Positions 7,326 through 14,473 of a DNA stretch of 36,361 nucleotides are shown piece by piece. The stretch covers positions 1 through 36,361 of the forward strand of contig JAGYNR010000012.1 in NCBI GenBank assembly GCA_018399715.1, in the 5' to 3' direction. The position numbers were made by a program, and so were the translations under genes. The notes under the pieces were generated by a model. That model saw only the letters and a program-made list of their open reading frames with translations. It was not told where the DNA came from and did no database searches. The DNA is from Desulfobacterales bacterium. GTDB lineage: Bacteria; Desulfobacterota; Desulfobacteria; Desulfobacterales; SKZT01. Each line of letters opens with the position of its first letter. The stretch's first letter is position 1.

Positions 7326-9275
7326 ATGATGCCCGACTATATTGAATTTGAACCCGGGGAAATCTTTGATGACTGCATTAAAATAACTGATGTCAAGAAA
7401 GGCGGTCTGGGATGCATTTATTTTGGATATTGCCGAAATAGAACAATAAATGTCGCTATTAAAACCATCCGGAAACAAATTTGGCACGAATATAACTTGT
7501 CGGATAAATGGTCTGCTATAAAAAATGAACTTATTGAGGCCAAACTTCCCAGTAGAAGCATCGATATCGGAGAATACATCTTTTTTACGTTTTTTCGGGA
7601 AGCCAGGTTGGTCTGCCAGTCACGCAATCATCCCAATGTGATTAAGGGAATGCGATTCTGGTGGTCGGATAACGGTCAACCCTTTTATGAGTGCGAATTT
7701 GTGGAAGATAGTCAGAATTTGGGCTCGTTTTTTAGAAATATCTTAAAAAAAACTGATTTTCAACGTCTGTCTGTACTGGAAGTTGCTCATATCGGCATAT
7801 CATTTTGTAACGGCATGATCTACATGAGCGATGAAATGATTAAGCAGTATAATAAATATCACCGGGATAACCCAGCGGCATTGTTTGTACACAGGGATAT
7901 CAAGCCGGAAAATATTTTAATTGATGACCGTAATATGATTAAGATCATCGACATGGGCCTGGCTAAATTTTTTCTTTCAAAAACCACCACTTTTTTTATG
8001 AGTTTTCCATTGCAGGGAGGGGTTCTCAAATATATGTCCCCCGAGCAATCAATCAGCTACGAAACGGTCACGCCGGCTTCAGACGTGTATTCTTTTGGGG
8101 CAACACTGTATGAAATGCTGGGCGGAGACATTTTCGGTGCCTTCACCGAACCTGAAAGCCGGGATGATATTCATGTCATCAACGGTATCCCCGATGAATT
8201 GAATTACATACTGTCTAAATGCATGAAAAGGGATATGACCCGGAGGTACCAAAGCTTCCGCGAGCTCAAAAAAGCGCTGATTCATTTTGTTGCCAGTGTA
8301 AAAAACGGATCAATTCATCTCAAAGAGAATCTTAGATGTTCAACATGTGGTTATATCAGCCCTGAATTTGAAACATCAGCAGGGTTTTCTTCGGGAAAAT
8401 ATATTGCCGGTCCCAACGACCATCAAATGGTAAGGATTCCGGCCGGCGAGTTTTATAAAGGATGTAGTGAAAAACATAGAAGGAGCCTCGGGCAAAAAAT
8501 AGGTTCCACCGCAAGTCTGGATGATGAAAAATACCAAAAAGTATATCTGGACACGTTTGAAATAGATATTTTTGTCGTAAGTAATCAACAATACCATAAC
8601 TTTATTAAAGAAAGCGGTTATCAGAGAATGCCTGACCACTGGGACAAGAAAAAAACCTCTCGATATCCTTTCCCGGAAGAACAGGCAAACCATCCGGTTA
8701 CCAACGTATCCTATGATGATGCCCTCGCTTACTGCAGATGGACCGGCTTGAGACTCCCCACCGGTGAGGAGTGGGAAAAAGCCGCCCGTGGAAAAGACGG
8801 ACGGCTCTATCCCTGGGGAGATGAATACAAGAACGACCTTTGTAACAGTGCCGAATCCCGGAACAGAAAACCTGTACCTGTAGACCGGTATGAACAGGGA
8901 ATAAGCCCCTATGGGTGTTACCAAATGGTAGGCAATATCTTCGAATGGGTGGATGAGTCCCATCCTAAAAGTAACAATTACAAATATCTTCGCGGCGGTT
9001 GTTGGGCGGTTTCCTGTGAGGTGCTGGGGCCCCCGTTTATGCATTACATTGCTTCTCTGACAAGCCGTACCGGCGCTTCCGGCCAAAAAGATATTTTCGG
9101 ATTTCGCTGCGCGGGAAACACATTAAAATCAAAAAGCACGGATTTAAAAGATGATAAAGAAAAAATACAACCGCGTTGTCCTTTGTGTAACGGTAAATTG
9201 ATTCAATTTAACCCTAATGAGTTAAAAATCCCGGAAAATAATATTTACACATGGTTCGGATATTTTGACATTTAG
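7326..9275 (+). CDS. Ser/Thr kinase fused to a formylglycine-generating-enzyme-like domain
   Basis: Residues ~15-325 are a Hanks-type kinase with glycine loop KKGGLGCIYFG, VAIK lysine, HRDIKPENILI (~188) and MSPEQ. The DFG motif reads DMG (~208). A CSTC segment (~336) links to an FGE-sulfatase fold at ~367-595: MVRIPAGEFYKG, NVSYDDALAYC, GLRLPTGEEWEKAAR, PWGDE, MVGNIFEWV, LRGGCW, FGFRC. The paired active-site cysteines of true formylglycine-generating enzyme are not seen in the expected stretch, which reads IASLTSRTGAS. The domain is therefore probably a non-catalytic binding fold, as in other kinase-FGE fusions such as chlamydial Pkn1. A final CPLC pair (~617) has no clear partner pair. The gene begins 12 bases after the preceding kinase gene. 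Confidence 0.9.
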   Translation: MMPDYIEFEPGEIFDDCIKITDVKKGGLGCIYFGYCRNRTINVAIKTIRKQIWHEYNLSDKWSAIKNELIEAKLPSRSIDIGEYIFFTFFREARLVCQSRNHPNVIKGMRFWWSDNGQPFYECEFVEDSQNLGSFFRNILKKTDFQRLSVLEVAHIGISFCNGMIYMSDEMIKQYNKYHRDNPAALFVHRDIKPENILIDDRNMIKIIDMGLAKFFLSKTTTFFMSFPLQGGVLKYMSPEQSISYETVTPASDVYSFGATLYEMLGGDIFGAFTEPESRDDIHVINGIPDELNYILSKCMKRDMTRRYQSFRELKKALIHFVASVKNGSIHLKENLRCSTCGYISPEFETSAGFSSGKYIAGPNDHQMVRIPAGEFYKGCSEKHRRSLGQKIGSTASLDDEKYQKVYLDTFEIDIFVVSNQQYHNFIKESGYQRMPDHWDKKKTSRYPFPEEQANHPVTNVSYDDALAYCRWTGLRLPTGEEWEKAARGKDGRLYPWGDEYKNDLCNSAESRNRKPVPVDRYEQGISPYGCYQMVGNIFEWVDESHPKSNNYKYLRGGCWAVSCEVLGPPFMHYIASLTSRTGASGQKDIFGFRCAGNTLKSKSTDLKDDKEKIQPRCPLCNGKLIQFNPNELKIPENNIYTWFGYFDI

Positions 9276-9288
9276 GAGGAGACGTTTT

Positions 9289-10617
9289 ATGCACCAAAAG
9301 CCGTTTGTGGTGCATGAAATGTATCCTACCTTTAAAATAAGGAGAAATTGTATGAATGCTGAAAGTAAAACAATGCATATGGCGGATGGCCGAAATATTT
9401 TAGCCACTGTGGGACAAAAATATACCAATGTACCATTGCTTCCCAGCCTCATTGTATCTTTAGCGGGGGGATCGGCAAGTATCGCAATGGCTTATCTGCT
9501 CAAAGGGTATTTTCCACATTTTTATTCGCTGATCATGGAGCGGGGGCCGCTTCAATGGGTAACCATATACGCCTTCTGGTTTACCGTAGGAATGCTGATT
9601 TTTAAATACAAAAATCTAAAAGAGGAACGTAGCGCCTTTCATCTTGATTTTATCAGATCGTTTACTACCGGAAGAGATGTTATTGGAAACAAGTCGTTTG
9701 TAGGGATCCATGCAGAAATTGAAGAAAACCTCGATCCCCGGCAAAAAGACTTGATTTTGGTGTCCCGTATCAACAAAGCGATCAAACAGATCCGGATCAA
9801 CAACAACCCGGCGGATGTGGCCAATGTATTGAAAACTGTAGCCGAAACCGATGCCGCTATTGTGGATTCTTCGTACATTTTAATAAAATTTATGATCTGG
9901 GCTATCCCGGTCCTGGGATTTATCGGAACCATTATGGGAATGACCCAGGCCATCGGCTCTTTTGATGTTGTTTTAAAAGGAATTAGCGAGGTGGGATTTG
10001 CGGGGGTTAAGCAAAACCTGGGGTTTGTAACCAGCGGACTTTCCGTGGCATTTGAAACCACTTTCCTGGCTCTTATCCTAAGTTCCATAGTCAACTTGTT
10101 TTCCAATGGTCTTCAAAAAAAGGAGGAGGATCTGCTTTCCGATGTGGAGGAATTTACCACCGATAACATTATCAACAAATATTCTTCCCTCAAAGATCAA
10201 ATAACCGGTCCCTTTCCAAAAGAAGACATTTTAGACTCCCAAAAAGAGTTCGCATCAACTGCTGAAGGCATTGTTCGGGAGCTTAAGAATATGAACAAGC
10301 AGAATCAAGTGCATGCGGATGAGATGATGTCGCAAGTAGGACGAGTTATCGAGGCCATTGATTCCTTGCCCAAAACAGCCCCCGAACCGGCAGGGCTGGA
10401 GGGTCCACAAGAAGACCTGCGTGCTTTGTTGCAGGAAATTGGGTCGGTTTTAAAGGATCAGGCTGAATTAATAAAAGAAATGACCGCGGTTTCTGCTTTT
10501 GTTCAAAAAAATATGGAAAGTATGGAAAAGCTTCCGGATGCAATCCTTGAAATGAAAGAAACCAGCAGAAAATTGGGAGCACTTTTGAGTAAAATTTATA
10601 ACAGATCATTTGCTTAA
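9289..10617 (+). CDS. MotA/TolQ/ExbB-type proton channel protein with long cytoplasmic tail
   Basis: This ~442-aa membrane protein has helices at ~48-72, ~89-106, ~196-222 and ~245-272. The last two carry the MotA/ExbB signature (VLGFIGTIMGMTQAIGSF and LSVAFETTFLALILSSIVNLF). A long helical, probably coiled-coil tail covers ~280-442. Such proteins form the ring of ion-driven stators (MotAB, ExbBD, TolQR, ZorAB) and need a MotB/ExbD partner, which the next gene may supply. The chosen ATG at 9289 has a perfect AGGAGGA eight bases upstream. A second in-frame ATG at 9352 has AAGGAGA six bases upstream and is an equally good start. The tail is longer than in ExbB and recalls the extended tails of ZorA-type stators, though no Zorya nuclease or helicase is nearby. 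Confidence 0.85.
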   Translation: MHQKPFVVHEMYPTFKIRRNCMNAESKTMHMADGRNILATVGQKYTNVPLLPSLIVSLAGGSASIAMAYLLKGYFPHFYSLIMERGPLQWVTIYAFWFTVGMLIFKYKNLKEERSAFHLDFIRSFTTGRDVIGNKSFVGIHAEIEENLDPRQKDLILVSRINKAIKQIRINNNPADVANVLKTVAETDAAIVDSSYILIKFMIWAIPVLGFIGTIMGMTQAIGSFDVVLKGISEVGFAGVKQNLGFVTSGLSVAFETTFLALILSSIVNLFSNGLQKKEEDLLSDVEEFTTDNIINKYSSLKDQITGPFPKEDILDSQKEFASTAEGIVRELKNMNKQNQVHADEMMSQVGRVIEAIDSLPKTAPEPAGLEGPQEDLRALLQEIGSVLKDQAELIKEMTAVSAFVQKNMESMEKLPDAILEMKETSRKLGALLSKIYNRSFA

Positions 10618-10745
10618 ACAATATTGAATAAAAGTTACCAGGCTTAAGGGTCTCAGCAAGAAATAATCAAACTATCTTTCTTGTCATTTTGCCTGTCTAC
10701 TGCGTTACACAATAATTCATGGTTATAGGTTTCCGAGGATAAATC

Positions 10746-11651
10746 ATGGCACGACCCAAAAAAGAACGAGAAGTCAGCATTGTCCATTTCTCCTTTTTTG
10801 ACCTTTTATTCGGAGCGTTTGGCGCGTTTGTCTTTCTGATGATCATGCAGGTGATCTCCACCCTGAATTTAGTAGATGCGGACATTCAGAAACTGGTTGA
10901 CGATACTATCCGGGAGAAAGTGACGCTGACAAAAAAGTTGCAAAAATACAAGGAGAGAGATCTTTTGTTTAAAGATCTGCAACACCAATATACCGCTTTG
11001 ATGGATGATAGAAAAAAAATCGTTCAAAAAAAGGAAGAGACTTTAAGAAAAGCCGAAAAGCTTGAGACACAAGTCGGCTCACTTCAAAGAGAGCTTGCTT
11101 CTCTCAAAAAATATCAAAAAACCGATCGAAAAAAAGGTGAAATGATAAAATCTTTGGAAGAAGAAAACAAACGGCTGGAAACAACCCTTAATCAGATGCG
11201 GCGAAAGTTATCGGTCCTAAAGACAATGCCGCTTACGATTAAACCAATTGCTTTGCCAACCACCATAACAGAGGAGCGGGTTCATCTGCCATTGGCAGCC
11301 GAAGGAGGATCACTGCCTTATTCCTGGCATTTGGAAGGAAATCTTCCCAACGGTGTTTCTTTTAATCGGCTTACGGGAACTATTTCCGGAATGGTTAAAA
11401 GTGCTGGTGATTACAATTTTAATGTCAAGGTCACAGATGCCAAAGGGGTAAGTGTCAAAACTAAAAAAGGTATTGCCTTTAAGGTAATCAAAAAATACGA
11501 AAAGCAGGGGGAAAAAGTTTCGTCCTGGTTCGTGATATTAACATTAATTTCGTCTTTGCTTTTAATGTATATCATATGGGGTAAATATAAGATACGAAAA
11601 GCCATAAAGAAAATGGAAGCTGAAGGATGGAGCCTAAAATGGGTAAAATAA
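10746..11651 (+). CDS. MotB/ExbD-like stator partner with coiled coil and Ig-like domain
   Basis: This 301-aa protein has a short basic N-terminus and a first membrane helix at ~17-41 with an early Asp (FFDLLFGAFGAFVFLM, Asp19). This matches the place and context of the proton-carrying Asp of MotB (DFMTAMMAFF type). A coiled coil runs over ~45-155, then a putative Ig domain of the He_PIG type at ~165-245 (LPYSWHLEGNLPNGVSFNRLTGTISG...AGDYNFNVKVTD). A second membrane helix at ~258-278 and a basic tail follow. The middle would be periplasmic with both ends inside. Unlike MotB it has no peptidoglycan-binding OmpA domain. It follows the MotA-like gene after ~130 bases. The partnership and Asp19 function are inferred. 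Confidence 0.75.
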   Translation: MARPKKEREVSIVHFSFFDLLFGAFGAFVFLMIMQVISTLNLVDADIQKLVDDTIREKVTLTKKLQKYKERDLLFKDLQHQYTALMDDRKKIVQKKEETLRKAEKLETQVGSLQRELASLKKYQKTDRKKGEMIKSLEEENKRLETTLNQMRRKLSVLKTMPLTIKPIALPTTITEERVHLPLAAEGGSLPYSWHLEGNLPNGVSFNRLTGTISGMVKSAGDYNFNVKVTDAKGVSVKTKKGIAFKVIKKYEKQGEKVSSWFVILTLISSLLLMYIIWGKYKIRKAIKKMEAEGWSLKWVK

Positions 11652-11746
11652 TGTTTTGACTCGATAATCAGGTTTTAGAGCTTTATAAATTTGCATTGTC
11701 TCAACCTTATATGACAGAAGCTCGAAGATAATAGAGGAACCGAAAA

Positions 11747-12547
11747 ATGGAGCAAAATATGAAATTCATAAAAAAGGTCTTGGGGATTCTCAAAAAAGAA
11801 GAAATGATGAAAAAAGCCGATGGAGAGACGGATGTCGGAAAAGTCCGGGAGGCAAACGAAGATTATTTCTTAGTCAATCCCGATAAAAGATTATACATTG
11901 TTTCAGACGGTATGGGAGGCCACAATGCCGGTGAAGTCGCCAGCATGAATGCAACGGAATCCGTAAACAACTATTTTAGCACCGAATTACTGTCTGAAAT
12001 GAGGGGAGATGATGAAAAAATTAAGAATGTCATGATAAACGCATTGCTCAATGCACATAAAGAGATTACCGATATGGCAAAATCTAATGCAACTTATACA
12101 GGCATGGGATGTACGCTTGTGGTTGCCTGGATTGATGGAGATGTACTTCACTTGTGCCACGTTGGAGATTCCCGGGCGTATATGTGTAACAATTCCGGAA
12201 TACAGCTTCTTACCACAGACCACAGTTATGTGATGTCACTGGTTGCTGAAAGTAAAATGACCATGGAAGAAGCCAGAGTGAGTCCTTTAAAAAATGAGCT
12301 ATCGCAGGCAATCGGCGCTTCTATAGAAATTGAGCCGGAATATAACAGATATTCAATAAAAAATGGAGATAAAATTCTTTTGTGTTCAGATGGGTTATGG
12401 GACATGCTTTCCGATGAGGAAATTTATGAGATTCTCCGAAACACAACACCTGTCACAACGATCTGTCAGGAACTTATCCATAAGGCGAATCAGGCAGGCG
12501 GACATGATAATGTCACCGCAGTGGTAATCCGGCATGAAGACAATTAA
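11747..12547 (+). CDS. PP2C-type protein phosphatase
   Basis: The ~266-aa protein has the metal-binding and catalytic motifs of bacterial PP2C/PPM phosphatases: GKVREANEDYF, YIVSDGMGGHNAGEVAS, HVGDSRAYM, LCSDGLWDML and GGHDNVTAVV. It should dephosphorylate Ser/Thr residues using two Mn/Mg ions and oppose the two kinases encoded upstream. A basic, Lys-rich stretch of ~35 residues precedes the domain and could touch the membrane or a partner. The start at 11747 follows AGAGGAA; a later in-frame ATG pair near 11804 is an alternative. The preceding ~95-bp gap contains an ACTCGATAATC motif also seen around clpP. Confidence 0.93.
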   Translation: MEQNMKFIKKVLGILKKEEMMKKADGETDVGKVREANEDYFLVNPDKRLYIVSDGMGGHNAGEVASMNATESVNNYFSTELLSEMRGDDEKIKNVMINALLNAHKEITDMAKSNATYTGMGCTLVVAWIDGDVLHLCHVGDSRAYMCNNSGIQLLTTDHSYVMSLVAESKMTMEEARVSPLKNELSQAIGASIEIEPEYNRYSIKNGDKILLCSDGLWDMLSDEEIYEILRNTTPVTTICQELIHKANQAGGHDNVTAVVIRHEDN

Positions 12548-12604
12548 GCGGTATTAGAGAAAAATGATCATAACAAACAATTTTTACAACCAGCGATAGT
12601 TTAT

Positions 12605-12626
12605 GTACCGGCAAAGATTGCCGTAC
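12605..12626 (+). other. Hairpin just upstream of the sigma-54 activator gene
   Basis: GTACCGGCAA and TTGCCGTAC form a nearly perfect hairpin with a tiny loop and one bulged base, ending 15 bases before the ATG at 12641. It overlaps no run of T, so it is not a classic terminator. It could modulate translation or protect the transcript end. Confidence 0.45.
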
Positions 12627-12640
12627 ATGGGGAATTAAAT

Positions 12641-14473
12641 ATGCAGAAAAAAGACGTCGCGGCGGAATTGACCATAAAAAAGGGCAATCGGATTGTTCAG
12701 AAATTCCAACTGTTTCCATATGATGATGTTATAACGATCGGACGGCATTATTCCAACAACATCCGACTTTCAGATGATCCCAAAATATCTCGTGTTCACG
12801 CCGCTATTGTCAGATACGATCCTGTTAAAGATTTTCATCAAGAAATTTCTAAAAATAAAACAACATCCTTTTTTATTCGGGATCTCGGCAGTGCTCACGG
12901 TACAAAAGTCGGAGGAAAATTTGTTCATAAAAGACTTCTGTATGAAGGAGATTTCATTCGCATTTCCAAATACACTATTATATTGTGTCAATCGGGTTCA
13001 AATCCAAACGAAGCAGCCGGTATCCCCCTTGATGAACGTTACGACAAATTAATCTCCCAAAAGGTCTATGAAAAAGACACAGCCTTAAGGCCTCTTCAAG
13101 GAAATAAAATAACCGCCGAATTTTCACGGGAGCAGGAAGAGTTTCTTTCCAATATGATTTCGGGAGGACTTTCAGCGGATTTTTCAGATCGGCCCAAAGC
13201 GTTTTTAAGACTGCTACTCGATTTAATGAAAGCCGAACAGGGTATTTTTGGTTGTTACAGTGACGCTAAAATTATTATCGAAGAAAGTAGCGGATTAGAG
13301 CGTGAAACGCCTCAATGCTCAGCTAAATTTATTGAGAATCTTTTTAAAACAGGTCCGAAAAGATCCGATGCGGCTTTATGGCTGCCTTTGCCGGAAAATT
13401 ATTTTTTGGCGCTATTTCGTATTCGCCCGCCTGCCTTTAATTCCGGTGATTTAAAATTTATGAGTTGTGTTTGTGATAACTTACCTGTTCTGGAAAACTT
13501 CGAGGACAACCTTTATGAATTAACAGAGTGGCCAACACCCATGGTGGGACTTGCTGAAATAAAAAAGAAAGCCAAAATCATTGCTCAAGCGGAAGAAACG
13601 GAAAATAATGATGTGTTGATTCTGGGTGAAACCGGAACCGGTAAAGAGGTACTGGCAAGATATATTCATAGAAATTCCCTCCGAAAAGAAAAGGATTTTA
13701 AAACTGTAAATTGCGCTGTATTGACCAAAGAACTGGTGCACAGTGAATTGTTCGGACATGAAAAGGGCGCTTTTAGTGGATCCAACAACAAAAGATCCGG
13801 CGCCTTTATGGATGCTGATTCCGGTGTTCTTTTTTTGGATGAAATCGGTGAGCTGCCCGGCAATATACAATCTGCATTGCTGACAGCTATCCAGCAACGA
13901 GAGATAAAACCGCTGGGAAGTGACCAGATAAAGAAGGTGAATTTACGAATCCTTGCTGCCACAGAAAAGGATTTGGAAAGAGGAATATTAAGTGAAACCT
14001 TTCGCCGTGCTCTTTATGAGCGATTTACCTATTCAATAATATTACCGCCGTTACGAGAAAGAAAAGAAGATATCTCTTTGATGGTACATTATTTTTTGGA
14101 TAAGTATTCTCAAAAAACCCGCGCGGTCTCCCGTGATGCAATTGAGTGCATGCGACAATATGAGTGGCCGGGTAATATCCGGGAGCTTCAAAGGGTTATA
14201 AAGGACCCGAAGTTATTGCAAAAAGAAATTGTTTATTCATGGGATCTTCCGCCGGAGATTCGAGCGGCTAAACAGATAAACCAATCTAAGAAAAAAATCA
14301 TGAAAACACTTAAAGAAACCGAGAAGGAAAAAATCATGGAGGTCCTTGAGGAAACCCGGGGAAATAAGAATTTAACGGCCAAAATTCTTGGTATATCCAG
14401 GGCAACATTGTTTAATAAATTTAAGCAACACGCTATTCCGACGGATCACGGTAGAAATCAGGGGGAAAGTTAA
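12641..14473 (+). CDS. FHA-domain sigma-54-dependent transcriptional activator
   Basis: This 610-aa protein has an N-terminal FHA domain (~28-110; IGRHYSNNIRL, SRVHA, GSAHGTKV) and a weakly recognisable GAF-like middle (~165-285). An AAA+ sigma-54 activator core covers ~300-530: Walker A GETGTGKE (~328), Walker B GVLFLDEIGEL (~396), ESLRERKEDI-like PPLRERKEDI, and WPGNIREL. A Fis-type helix-turn-helix lies at ~565-600 (NLTAKILGISRATLFNKF). The sigma-54 contact loop, normally GAFTGA, reads GAFSGS. FHA-type activators sense phosphothreonine, so kinase activity from this operon may switch the regulator. Likely targets are the three sigma-54-like promoters of the locus. Its stop overlaps the next start (TAATG). 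Confidence 0.93.
   Translation: MQKKDVAAELTIKKGNRIVQKFQLFPYDDVITIGRHYSNNIRLSDDPKISRVHAAIVRYDPVKDFHQEISKNKTTSFFIRDLGSAHGTKVGGKFVHKRLLYEGDFIRISKYTIILCQSGSNPNEAAGIPLDERYDKLISQKVYEKDTALRPLQGNKITAEFSREQEEFLSNMISGGLSADFSDRPKAFLRLLLDLMKAEQGIFGCYSDAKIIIEESSGLERETPQCSAKFIENLFKTGPKRSDAALWLPLPENYFLALFRIRPPAFNSGDLKFMSCVCDNLPVLENFEDNLYELTEWPTPMVGLAEIKKKAKIIAQAEETENNDVLILGETGTGKEVLARYIHRNSLRKEKDFKTVNCAVLTKELVHSELFGHEKGAFSGSNNKRSGAFMDADSGVLFLDEIGELPGNIQSALLTAIQQREIKPLGSDQIKKVNLRILAATEKDLERGILSETFRRALYERFTYSIILPPLRERKEDISLMVHYFLDKYSQKTRAVSRDAIECMRQYEWPGNIRELQRVIKDPKLLQKEIVYSWDLPPEIRAAKQINQSKKKIMKTLKETEKEKIMEVLEETRGNKNLTAKILGISRATLFNKFKQHAIPTDHGRNQGES

Noticed and set aside
8376-9086. Long open frame on the minus strand opposite the kinase-FGE gene
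   Set aside because: It is fully contained in a well-supported gene on the other strand and its product shows no family resemblance.
9289-11651. A Zorya defence system (ZorAB)
   Set aside because: The MotA-like tail is suggestive, but the partner lacks an OmpA domain and no Zorya helicase or nuclease gene follows.
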